Positions 7,402 to 15,662 of a stretch of 33,855 nt of DNA are shown piece after piece. The notes under the pieces are model-generated. The model was not told the origin of the DNA and made no database searches. It was given only the letters and a program-made list of their open reading frames with translations. The DNA comes from Acidobacteriaceae bacterium (lineage in GTDB: Bacteria; Acidobacteriota; Terriglobia; Terriglobales; Acidobacteriaceae). Numbering within the stretch: position 1 is the first letter of the stretch; the number at the start of each line of letters is the position of its first letter. The translations under genes were made by a program, and so were the position numbers. The stretch lies in the NCBI GenBank assembly GCA_027307045.1, contig DAHUXR010000046.1, positions 1 through 33,855 on the forward strand, written 5' to 3'.

Positions 7402-8190
7402 TCATTCTCCGGGCGCACCTTTCCCTTTGTCCTTGCGCAACTTAAGTCTCACCACGCGTACGTACTTCTGCAAAATATTCTGCACAGTTTTGGGAGAAAC
7501 CTTTACCAGCGTCGCGATCTCGCTGTCACGATACCCCTGACGATAGAACAGCCAGAAAATGGCGCGGTCCCTCTTGTAGTTGGGGTGGGATTCAAGCGTC
7601 TTCAAGCACTCGTCCACTTGCTTGCGGAAAATTTCTCCCTCAGCAGTATCGAGCGTTGGCCTTGAACAAAATCCCTGACGGTCATCAAGTTCTTCAGGGT
7701 CCTTCAATATTTTGTTCTTGCGCAGCCAGTCTACAACCGCGCTCCGCCCTACTACCTTCACGAATTTGAAAATGGAAACATCATCCACCCAGTCTTTGCG
7801 CAGCGCCCTGCGGTCATGATTAAAGAGCTTCACGAAAGTATCGTGCGTGACTTCTCCCACAAGCTCGTTCGTTTGGCTAACGCGGCAGGAACGCAGCCGT
7901 CTAGCTACTACTCCGCGAATGGTTGGCCGCACTCTCTGGTCGAACTCGCGCCATGCGTCCTCGTCCTCTTCCTGCAGGAGGCAGTACTCTAGCAGCTTGC
8001 GCAAAGAGATGTTCTTGATGTCCATGGAAGAGAAGTCAGGGGAGATTTTACGCTCAAGTCGTGGAACGGCATCATTATTTATTTCTGGATCAACATTTAT
8101 TGCTGGCTCAACCGCAGAGGCAGCCGCGGATGAGACAGCTCCTGTTCCATTATTGCTGCCGGGAGGAAGCGCGTATTGTGGCTTGTTCAT
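7402..8190 (-). CDS. Sigma-70 family RNA polymerase sigma factor (ECF-like)
   Basis: This is a 262-residue protein; ATG 8190 is preferred over an in-frame TTG nine bases earlier. Region 2 spans about 66-158, including LVGEVTHDTFVKLF and FVKVVGRSAVVDWLRK, which match the core-binding and -10 recognition helices. Region 4 spans about 190-250, with a helix-turn-helix in RDSEIATLVKVSPKTVQNIL. The N-terminal ~60 residues are an Ala/Pro/Asn-rich extension not usual for short ECF factors. The next gene, 51 bases downstream, encodes a protein with two anti-sigma zinc fingers, so the pair probably forms a sigma/anti-sigma switch and may direct its own operon. The Shine-Dalgarno is weak (AGAGA). Confidence 0.9.
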   Translation of the reverse strand: MNKPQYALPPGSNNGTGAVSSAAASAVEPAINVDPEINNDAVPRLERKISPDFSSMDIKNISLRKLLEYCLLQEEDEDAWREFDQRVRPTIRGVVARRLRSCRVSQTNELVGEVTHDTFVKLFNHDRRALRKDWVDDVSIFKFVKVVGRSAVVDWLRKNKILKDPEELDDRQGFCSRPTLDTAEGEIFRKQVDECLKTLESHPNYKRDRAIFWLFYRQGYRDSEIATLVKVSPKTVQNILQKYVRVVRLKLRKDKGKGAPGE

Positions 8191-8250
8191 ACTGGCCAAT
8201 CTCTAGATTCTTCGGATAGTTTGATCCAGCTCACTCTGCTAATTGCTAGT

Positions 8251-8264
8251 CAACAGAGCTGTTG
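8251..8264. promoter_or_regulatory. Inverted repeat upstream of the sigma gene, possible operator
   Basis: CAACAG and CTGTTG face each other with two bases between them, about 60 bases upstream of the sigma start codon. The spacing suits a dimeric repressor site or a very short hairpin. No second copy was noticed, so the call is weak. Confidence 0.25.
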
Positions 8265-8720
8265 TCTCCTTTGATAGAACAGGCCCAGGATAGAGACAAA
8301 CTTAGAACCTCTGGGCATAGCTCTGCATTTATAAGAAATCTCTCACTTAGCCTGCCGCGCATGCTGTCTGCCTCCGGAAGAGAATTTTTGGACCGGCAAG
8401 AAGTCTTGGCTACCACACTAAGAGGACGTGCTTTCAGGAATTTTCTCTAAAGTATTTTTATGGCAACTCGAGTATTTGGGGAGATTGCTATGCGCTGCAT
8501 CTCTGGGGCTTTCGCATCCTCCCATCGACACAGCGTTAGCATCGAGACCGTTTAAGTCAGGCAGGATTGCGCCAAAATTAGGCTTCCGCGCAGAGCGGTA
8601 GCTTGAAGATCTTTCTTCCGCGATAACCCACATTCCGACCCACACACTGTACCGTCTTGTACGACTCACGCGTACTTTGGCAGTCCCCGCGTATTTGTAA
8701 GTTGTTGTAAAACCTATAAC

Positions 8721-8762
8721 CGGGCCGCTGTCACGGCAGAGGTCGCGAGTTCGAGCCCCTCA
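8721..8762 (+). other. tRNA 3'-half-like fragment, possible old attachment site
   Basis: The stretch includes CTGTCAC, the form of an Asp (GTC) anticodon loop, then GGCAGAGGTCGCGAGTTCGAGCC, which has the layout of a variable loop and T arm with the TTCGA core. The T stem pairs at only about three of five positions, and no D arm or 5' acceptor half is found upstream. It is therefore not a working tRNA. Integrating elements often leave such 3' tRNA copies, but no integrase is seen here. Confidence 0.3.
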
Positions 8763-9092
8763 TCAATGTGACAGTCATCTCCATGCGCGGATTCAAGTGG
8801 ACGCCACCGGTGGGAATTCCGAAGGGCGTGTAATGCTGAACGATTCCGTCCCTGGCCACCATTTTAACGGCTCTGAAATCAATAAGTTAGTGTAGGCTCC
8901 CGGCTGTGTACCTCCTGATCGCCAGCCTTCCTCCGCCGGCCTTGAGGATTAGATCACGCAATGGGGTGCCAAGCGGCAACTCGTAAATTCCGACGATCAC
9001 CACCAACAAGGAAACTCGAGTTGGTGGCCGAGTTTTTCAACAGTCCCGGATATTTATGGAACCAAGTAAGTAGGTCATCCCAATGTTAATTT

Positions 9093-9344
9093 TCAAGAAC
9101 GCGCACGCCTGAACATTGCCTTGACAATAACGGCCACGATCACGGCCACCAAGACTATCCAAAGGACAGCTGCCAGTATTGAGCCGAAAATGAGTGCAGC
9201 CACCAGAACCGCAACCGCCGCTACTGCCATGGCAATCCCGAAAATGAGCAGCTTGAACCGCTGCCAAAAGTTCAAAGGCGGAGATGTTCCCGGCGGGCCT
9301 GTAGGAGGCCGGGAGGAAATAACAATCTGCATCCTTCGGTTCAT
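9093..9344 (-). CDS. Small two-span membrane protein
   Basis: This 83-residue protein has a Pro/Gly-rich, positively charged N-terminus and then two closely spaced hydrophobic segments (about 31-50 and 52-75), ending in FRRARS. It is the last gene of the giant-protein run, 71 bases after the 587-residue gene on the same strand. Family not recognised. ATG 9344 has no strong Shine-Dalgarno, and a second in-frame Met lies four codons on. The length, the Ala/Val-rich spans and the basic flanks suggest an inner-membrane peptide. A role as anchor or accessory to the large proteins is only a guess from position. Confidence 0.6.
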   Translation of the reverse strand: MNRRMQIVISSRPPTGPPGTSPPLNFWQRFKLLIFGIAMAVAAVAVLVAALIFGSILAAVLWIVLVAVIVAVIVKAMFRRARS

Positions 9345-9415
9345 CGCTTCATTAATTATATGGCGACTTCAGAATAACGCCCCTTGCTTCGGAAAGCGTG
9401 TTTGTTTTCTTCCAT

Positions 9416-11179
9416 CTAGGCTGTCTTGGCCTTCGCCATATCCCGAACAACGTCAAAGCGCAGGCCTGACCAGCCGGGACCACGACCTGGTCCGGACTTA
9501 CGGGCCATCCATACAAATGTACTTCCGTCGGATGAGCGGGTACGGCGGAAATAACGGTCCACCGTGACGCCAGCGCGAGAGAGGATGCGATCAGCCACAA
9601 AGAACGGATGCTGCGGTTCCAAAATCAGGGCATGCGCCTTCAAATTCACAAAGCCCGTGGAGGTGGCTATTTCCATGGTCCCGCGACGCAGAAAGAGTTC
9701 GTCCTGTGGAGATTTTACCGGGACCATGGGAATCCAATTATCCGGCACGGAAGTTTCCAGCGTGTAATAAAGGTTAGGTCCGCCAAGCTCGGCCGTCGGC
9801 GGAGGTGGCGGAGGATCAGCTTTGATCCGTTGCAAATAAAGTTCATAGGCATCCAGAGGAGAATCCAGGTCGCCCTGCAACTGATGCTCTACGGCCCAGG
9901 CCATTGCGGCAAGGTCGTCGCGAAGGAAGAGCACTTCTTCCAGCGCATCGGCGTCATCCACTACTCCCAGGGTCGGAGCCATGGCAATGAAGTCTGAACG
10001 GCGCCCATTGCCTGAAAGCTTGAACATCGACCATGGCGTTTCGCCGGGATTGACCTGAGTCTGCTCGGAAGGCCGGATCAACGTTCTAACGCCAAAGGTA
10101 TCAGTGACCAGCAACGTAGTAACTCGCTCCAGAGTACCGATGGGAGTGGGAACTGGCACCCAGAACCAGTCATTGCCGTAAACCAGCGCAAACTCCATCA
10201 CCAACAGCTTGGCCAAATCCACATGGTCGGCATCGAGCTGGCCGAAGTCGGTGACGGCATCTTCAAAATTCCACCATCGCGCATCCGGCATTCCGCGAAA
10301 TACCACGTGATTGGGAAGAAAGTTAAAACTTACCGGCGTGATCTGGGCCGGGTTCGCGGACGAAACTGGATTTGCCTGTGCTGTTTGCAGATCGAACGAG
10401 TACCAGTCGAGATGTCCGCCGGGAAAATCAGGCGCGTTTAGGAGCAAGTTTTCTTCCGGCACAGGAGACCCAAGAGCAAAGTCGTATTGCAATCGCTGCG
10501 ATTGCCAGGCTGTATCTTGTGTAGGCTCAGTGAAGAGAGACTTGCGGAAGGCGGCAAAATCAGAGAGCACCTTGTCCATTCCCGGATTACCGGCTTCCGG
10601 AGGCAGAGGAATAGCCGGCGTTTGCCCAGCAGCAATGGCATTCAACGTTTGGTAAAGAGCTTCACCATCGGTCACGCGGCCAGCAGCGATAGAGCGAAAC
10701 CGCAGGCAATCATTATTGGAGTACGTTGTGACAGAAGGTTTGGCAGCGATGGGAAAAGCCTGGCGGAATGCCGCAATCACGGCATCCGGGCCGGCGATTC
10801 CTCCCTGACGAATCAACGTTTCAAAGTACTGTCCGTATTGGACGGAGCCGCGCATCTGCAAGAGCACGGCTTCGCGCTCCACGTGGGCTTCCACCGGCAG
10901 CGTGGAATCGATGGCCGTTGTATTGGCATCGTCGGGTCCGGGTCGATACGTGGTGATGCTGCGCTGCTCCACGCCCATGGTAGCTTGGATCGGAGATCCC
11001 GCGTCATCTCCCAGAAACTCGCCGATTTGCCATTGGCGCGCCAAAAACCACAGCGGGTCCCGCACCTGGGCCTGCAGGCTGCGCTGCATGGATCCTTCGC
11101 GCGGCCGCGGCTCCAGCCTCGTCCATGTGGTGATGGACGGAATCCTGATGACCTCTTTAGCGAATGAGCTTAGCGACAC
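9416..11179 (-). CDS. 587-residue conserved hypothetical protein, last giant-operon member
   Basis: GTG 11179 is chosen because AAGGAG lies 7 bases upstream; a TTG further upstream would lack such a site. The start lies 23 bases inside the previous gene, so translation is probably coupled. The N-terminus carries TWTRLEPRPREGSM and DPLWFLARQWQIGEFLGDD, a signature I remember from uncharacterised bacterial proteins but cannot tie to a named domain. The rest is mixed alpha/beta with Trp-rich stretches; no signal peptide or membrane span is seen, so it is probably cytosolic. The C-terminus ends near MARKSGPGRG. Its constant place after two even larger unknown proteins suggests one multi-protein assembly. 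Function unknown. Confidence 0.85.
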   Translation of the reverse strand: MSLSSFAKEVIRIPSITTWTRLEPRPREGSMQRSLQAQVRDPLWFLARQWQIGEFLGDDAGSPIQATMGVEQRSITTYRPGPDDANTTAIDSTLPVEAHVEREAVLLQMRGSVQYGQYFETLIRQGGIAGPDAVIAAFRQAFPIAAKPSVTTYSNNDCLRFRSIAAGRVTDGEALYQTLNAIAAGQTPAIPLPPEAGNPGMDKVLSDFAAFRKSLFTEPTQDTAWQSQRLQYDFALGSPVPEENLLLNAPDFPGGHLDWYSFDLQTAQANPVSSANPAQITPVSFNFLPNHVVFRGMPDARWWNFEDAVTDFGQLDADHVDLAKLLVMEFALVYGNDWFWVPVPTPIGTLERVTTLLVTDTFGVRTLIRPSEQTQVNPGETPWSMFKLSGNGRRSDFIAMAPTLGVVDDADALEEVLFLRDDLAAMAWAVEHQLQGDLDSPLDAYELYLQRIKADPPPPPPTAELGGPNLYYTLETSVPDNWIPMVPVKSPQDELFLRRGTMEIATSTGFVNLKAHALILEPQHPFFVADRILSRAGVTVDRYFRRTRSSDGSTFVWMARKSGPGRGPGWSGLRFDVVRDMAKAKTA

Positions 11180-14100
11180 TGGAAAACTCCTTGACTGTGG
11201 CAAAATTTGTTGAGACCGTCGCGCCCTGCAAGTTCAGCGCAAAATAAAGCGCGGGCAGAATCTGGCCGGCTTCCTGCACGCTGTCCAGATCAACGGTTCG
11301 GATCTTGGTTAGTTCGAGAGCTTCTTGCAGAATGCCGGTGACCAGATCGTCGTCCCAAACTTTCCGGTCATCTGGACAGACCGCCAGCAGCATAGCTTGC
11401 GGCGCTCGTGCCTTGGGCTCTTCATAATGGAAAGCGACCGCGGCATTTTCCTGTGTGGAGGGAATTCTTTCCGGCCATTCGTCAATCAGCAGGCCGGCAT
11501 AAGAGTTTTGATTCACCGGATCACCCTGCGTGAGACAGGCGAATGCCACTCGCCCTTTTGCGGGCGGGTGCGCCGGATCAATGCCCAGTCCCAGCCATTT
11601 GTCACCGGCTACTTCGGGCAGCTGTCCGAGCAGGAGCGCAGGCGGCGACACTTCCTGCGCGCCCAGCAGTTGCGCCAGTGACAACGCAGCATCCAAACGC
11701 GAAATGCCAGGACGAACATGGGCCAGTTGCAGCAGCCAGCGAGCCGGGGCCTGTGGATCAGAAGCTATCAGCGCCGATGATTGACCAAACGCGGATTGCA
11801 GTGAAGTGATGTCTGGAGGCGTGAAGCGCGGCAGAACGATAAAGTCGTTGCCGAATACCGTTGTCAGCACCGTGATGAGATCGGCGGACTTTGTTGTGGT
11901 ATCGATATTTATATTTGACTTGGCAACGTTGTCCAGGCGGTCCTGCAAAAGCTTTGCGACCGAAGCGGCCTGATCAGCCAGGCGCGGATCCGGGCCGCTG
12001 CTGGAGTAAGGAATCGATCCGGCAACGCCGAAGAAGCTGCACGCCAGAAGCGCATTGCGTACCGGATTGGGCGCGCCGGGCAGGCCGCCGGCGGCGTTGT
12101 TCAGGTTTGTCACCGCCGTCTGCAAATCTTTTGCGGCTTTCTTCGCGCGGGCGCGAAGCTCGACATCCGTCACCGCACCTCCCGCTTTGGCAGCGGTGAC
12201 CTCAGGGACAGTCATGTCCTGGGGCGAGAGAGCGCGAGCGGAGCTGATCAGCGTGCGGAGCGACTTGGCGAGGAAGAACGCGTCAGGAAAGAAAATGGAA
12301 TGGGGCGGTGGCGCGGCCGGTTGAAAATCAATTTGTACATTGGTGGCATCCGCTGGAAGCGCTGCTGCCAGCAGGATTCTGTTCTCAAGCTCTCCCTTTT
12401 GCGCATTTTGACCCACATCAGACATGGCCAGCACGTCCAGAGGGCCAACATTCAGGTCGGAGAGCGAGATCTGCTGAATGCGATCTCCGCCGGCGTCATG
12501 GTAGTTCACGTCGCAGATCACCGTTGCAGGATCAGGAAGAAGCTGGCCCAGCCATGCATCAAGCCAGGGTTCGGCTGCTGCTCGTGGATGTATAGGCACG
12601 CCACTCCATGCCGCGTTGACCGAAGGATTGCCGGCAAAAAGCACGCCCAAGCGATGGGTCAGGTCGAGTCCGCCTCGCGGCGTGTTCACCACCTCAGGAT
12701 TGGGCGGCCGCGCGCCTTTGGAGATAGCATCCATCAGCGTACCCGCCTGGCCGAAGTTGCCGCGGATAATCTGAAAAACCGCTTCCGAAATCGAGAGGTC
12801 CGCGAGCGCATCCGCGTAATCGTCGATCGTGCGGAGCAATCCGATGACGGAATTCTGGTCAGCGCCGGCAGATGGCAACCCTGTTCCCCAATTCCCTCCG
12901 GCAGTGAGTTGACCGTTGTCCCACGCCGTTCGCAAAGCCAAGCCATCGACTACGTTGGAAGCAGCCACGGACTCGCTAGGATCGCTGGATGGCGTGAGCT
13001 TGTTGGCGACAATCGGGAAACGATCACGGAAGGGCTGCGCGTATTTGTCGAGATTCAACTGGTGCAGGCCCGTTTCAAAAAGATAGCCGAGAAGAGCATT
13101 GAGACTTTGGCCTTGCTGCACGCCTTCCAGCAGAAGCAACGCATTGCGCACGCGCTCTGAAGAAAGATCAATGGAGAGCAATCCTTCCTGGCTGGTTCCT
13201 TTGTGCGTCATGTAGCCATTGCGAAGTACAGCGGCAACAGATGCCTGAGCGAATGACGGCGCGAAGATGAAACCTCCGTTATCCTGCAGCGGCTGCACCG
13301 GGACCGGCAAGTTGATTTGGCGTTTGAGCGTGGTCGCGCGCCGGGAATCCAGCAAGCGGACGGTTTCCAGTTCAGTGCCCTGAACGGCGGGGCGGCGCGC
13401 CGCCGGACGCACTTCTTCCACCCAGCCAAAGCATCCCAGATGGACGCCGTTGACTTGAGCGGAGCGCTTACGATTCAAAATCGACGTGGCAACCGCGGTG
13501 ACCCACACGTCAAGCCGGTGGCTGCAGGCATCCAGCGTTTCCGTCAGCAGGCGATCAAGTTCGGCGGTGGAAAGCGCAGCAAGACGATCGAGGCAGGCGC
13601 GCAGCTCCGCAAGCTGTGCGAATGGCGACTGCGGCGGCGGATCAAGGTTGACCAGATATTCAGCCCAGCTGAGCTGCGGATTAGGTATGGAAGGCCTCGC
13701 CAGCACTTCCCACACGCTGACTTTGGGAAGCGCCTGCGGTTGTGCCTGAGGTTGTACGCCCAGGATTTCTGGTTCCCGTATTTGCGATAGCTGAAGGCGC
13801 GAGGCGCTGATCTCGGCGATGGTCGCCAGCTTCGCATAGTCGAGCACCACCGACTGTCGCAGAATTTTATAAAGCAACGCTGTGGGCTTGGGACCGGGAT
13901 AGTTCTCTGCCTGAATGTCGCTGGCCGAGGCTTGCCGCAGCCACTGAATGTAATTTCCTTTTTTGCCGCCGCCAAGATCGGCGTCAGCTTTCAGCGGATC
14001 AGTCTCAGAAAGCGGTCCCGCCTGCACAGTGGGAAACGGAACGGGAAATGAATTCTGGGCCAGGCCCAGATGAATCACGCGCGGGTCCCAATCGTTGTAT

Positions 14101-15662
14101 TTGAAAAAATCCAGCAAAGCTCGTCCGCGAGCCAGATGCTGCAACCACCAGGGGTTAATGGTGGGAATCTGTATGCCCTGGAAGGTAATGTAATTCCAGA
14201 GAAAATCATCTCCCAGAACCTGCCGTCCCCGGAAAGTCATGGAACTGGCGTCCATGCCCAGCACCTGCGCAAGTTGCGCGTCGGGATCGCCTGAGTTCTG
14301 CATGTGCGGCGCGCCCGATGAACTTGCCAGCCAGCTTGGCCAAAGACGCAAAAGAAAATTCACCAGTGCGGGTTCAAACGATCCCGCAAGAAATGTCGCT
14401 TCTGTCGGATAGCGGCGGAGCGACGTCACCGGGAGAACTCCATACGGCGTGCGTCCTACGCGCAAGGCAGGGAGAGGGCCGCGCGGGATGGCGTTGGCAA
14501 TCACATACTGGCGCGCGACTTCAATTTGTTGCGGTGTGAAGACATCCGCCATCATCTGGCTGAAAAAATAACCGAGCGTCGCGGGCCAGAGCGCAGTGAG
14601 CATGTCACGGCCATTGCGCTCTCCGGTTCCGTCGGCTGAGCCAACGTGCGCCATGGTTGCGGGATCGATTCCGACCAGACTGGCAAAAGCGTTGCCGTCA
14701 GCGCTTGCGTCCTGGGTGAGCGGAGCGCTGCGTTCCACGGCGAAGCTGATTTCATAATCCAGATCTTTGCGCGAATACGCTGAATCGGCATCGGGCGTGT
14801 TGTTGGTAGGAGCGCCCTGCGGCACCAGCGAAAAACCGTCAGTATAGTGGTGCGCATTCAGTAGGCTGGACAATGCGTCATTTCCTGCAGCGCCTTGAGT
14901 GCGCAACCCGTACACAAAAATGCGATCAAAGCCAGCGACCCGTTGCTCCGCTGTCAGAGGGATTTTCAGAGCCATGCCGGCTTTGACGGCGGTATCGAAA
15001 TCCACCAGCCATTGCATCCCGGGATCAACCGGCTGACCTGGCGGCAGCGCGCCCGCGCCAGGTGTCATGCCTACGGCTAGATCAGGCGTAATGGGACCGC
15101 CGCGAAACTGCGCCTGTTGGGTTCCGGAGACAAACACCACTGTCCAGGCGTCAGGCAATGCATCAGCAATTGCCGGTTTGTTCCACGAACTAGGCCGCGT
15201 TGGCGGCGTGGGATACAACGGTTTTGGATTGGGATCGGTCCCCGCAGGCATGGGCGCCACGGGCTGGAGTGCCATGTTCGAAGGCGTCATGGTCTTTACG
15301 ATCCACGCTGCGCGCGGCGATCCATACAGCGAAGCAAGACCGCGCCACGGAGCTTTTACCGCGTCGGCAGAGGGCGGCGGATTTCCCGCTCGCCAGACCG
15401 CGTCCCAGTAAGTTTTGCCGTCGATAATCTCCTGGTCCGTAAGTTCCGGTTCATGGGAGTTGATGGCAATCTGGTCCGGATAAATCCGCAACCAAAGTTC
15501 AGGGCGGCCGTCGGAGTTATCCATGAAGCGGGTTTCAATGTTGACCGGCAGAAAAAGAACAGGAGTGGCCGCGTCGAGCTGGTGAGGATCGACCACGACC
15601 GGCGGCTGTCCGGGAGCGGGAGTCGGGGGAGCAGGTATGTTCGGGTTTGGTCGTGTGCTCAT
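11157..15662 (-). CDS. 1501-residue conserved hypothetical protein
   Basis: ATG 15662 overlaps the stop of the preceding gene by four bases (ATGA). It has no Shine-Dalgarno of its own, so translation by re-initiation is likely. After a Pro-rich start comes LPVNIETRFM and LRIYPDQIAINSHEPELTD, then near residue 275 HHYTDGF..VPQGAPTNNT, and later LWPATLGYFFSQMM and RVGRTPYGVLPV. I recall these blocks only from unnamed large proteins of soil bacteria. No signal peptide, clear membrane span or nuclease/NTPase motif was seen. Length and neighbours suggest a scaffold or structural subunit rather than an enzyme, but that is inference. Confidence 0.85.
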   Translation of the reverse strand: MSTRPNPNIPAPPTPAPGQPPVVVDPHQLDAATPVLFLPVNIETRFMDNSDGRPELWLRIYPDQIAINSHEPELTDQEIIDGKTYWDAVWRAGNPPPSADAVKAPWRGLASLYGSPRAAWIVKTMTPSNMALQPVAPMPAGTDPNPKPLYPTPPTRPSSWNKPAIADALPDAWTVVFVSGTQQAQFRGGPITPDLAVGMTPGAGALPPGQPVDPGMQWLVDFDTAVKAGMALKIPLTAEQRVAGFDRIFVYGLRTQGAAGNDALSSLLNAHHYTDGFSLVPQGAPTNNTPDADSAYSRKDLDYEISFAVERSAPLTQDASADGNAFASLVGIDPATMAHVGSADGTGERNGRDMLTALWPATLGYFFSQMMADVFTPQQIEVARQYVIANAIPRGPLPALRVGRTPYGVLPVTSLRRYPTEATFLAGSFEPALVNFLLRLWPSWLASSSGAPHMQNSGDPDAQLAQVLGMDASSMTFRGRQVLGDDFLWNYITFQGIQIPTINPWWLQHLARGRALLDFFKYNDWDPRVIHLGLAQNSFPVPFPTVQAGPLSETDPLKADADLGGGKKGNYIQWLRQASASDIQAENYPGPKPTALLYKILRQSVVLDYAKLATIAEISASRLQLSQIREPEILGVQPQAQPQALPKVSVWEVLARPSIPNPQLSWAEYLVNLDPPPQSPFAQLAELRACLDRLAALSTAELDRLLTETLDACSHRLDVWVTAVATSILNRKRSAQVNGVHLGCFGWVEEVRPAARRPAVQGTELETVRLLDSRRATTLKRQINLPVPVQPLQDNGGFIFAPSFAQASVAAVLRNGYMTHKGTSQEGLLSIDLSSERVRNALLLLEGVQQGQSLNALLGYLFETGLHQLNLDKYAQPFRDRFPIVANKLTPSSDPSESVAASNVVDGLALRTAWDNGQLTAGGNWGTGLPSAGADQNSVIGLLRTIDDYADALADLSISEAVFQIIRGNFGQAGTLMDAISKGARPPNPEVVNTPRGGLDLTHRLGVLFAGNPSVNAAWSGVPIHPRAAAEPWLDAWLGQLLPDPATVICDVNYHDAGGDRIQQISLSDLNVGPLDVLAMSDVGQNAQKGELENRILLAAALPADATNVQIDFQPAAPPPHSIFFPDAFFLAKSLRTLISSARALSPQDMTVPEVTAAKAGGAVTDVELRARAKKAAKDLQTAVTNLNNAAGGLPGAPNPVRNALLACSFFGVAGSIPYSSSGPDPRLADQAASVAKLLQDRLDNVAKSNINIDTTTKSADLITVLTTVFGNDFIVLPRFTPPDITSLQSAFGQSSALIASDPQAPARWLLQLAHVRPGISRLDAALSLAQLLGAQEVSPPALLLGQLPEVAGDKWLGLGIDPAHPPAKGRVAFACLTQGDPVNQNSYAGLLIDEWPERIPSTQENAAVAFHYEEPKARAPQAMLLAVCPDDRKVWDDDLVTGILQEALELTKIRTVDLDSVQEAGQILPALYFALNLQGATVSTNFATVKEFSSVAKLIR

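Larger units (their letters stand above)
8191..9092. other. About 0.9 kb without a convincing gene, between the two protease loci
   Basis: Frames here are short and unlike proteins in composition. The stretch holds the upstream region of the sigma gene, a tRNA-like fragment near 8721-8762 and a small inverted repeat at 8251-8264. Near 9010-9034 AAACTCG and CGAGTTT can pair ahead of a short T run. That could be a weak plus-strand terminator, but no plus-strand gene precedes it. Confidence 0.6.

Noticed and set aside
9010..9034. AAACTCG/CGAGTTT hairpin with T run as a plus-strand terminator
   Set aside because: Only seven pairs with a 10-base loop, and no plus-strand gene ends before it.
10487..11167. 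Plus-strand frame of 226 codons
   Set aside because: It lies opposite the start of the 587-residue gene, where AAGGAG and the TWTRLEPRPR signature support the minus strand.
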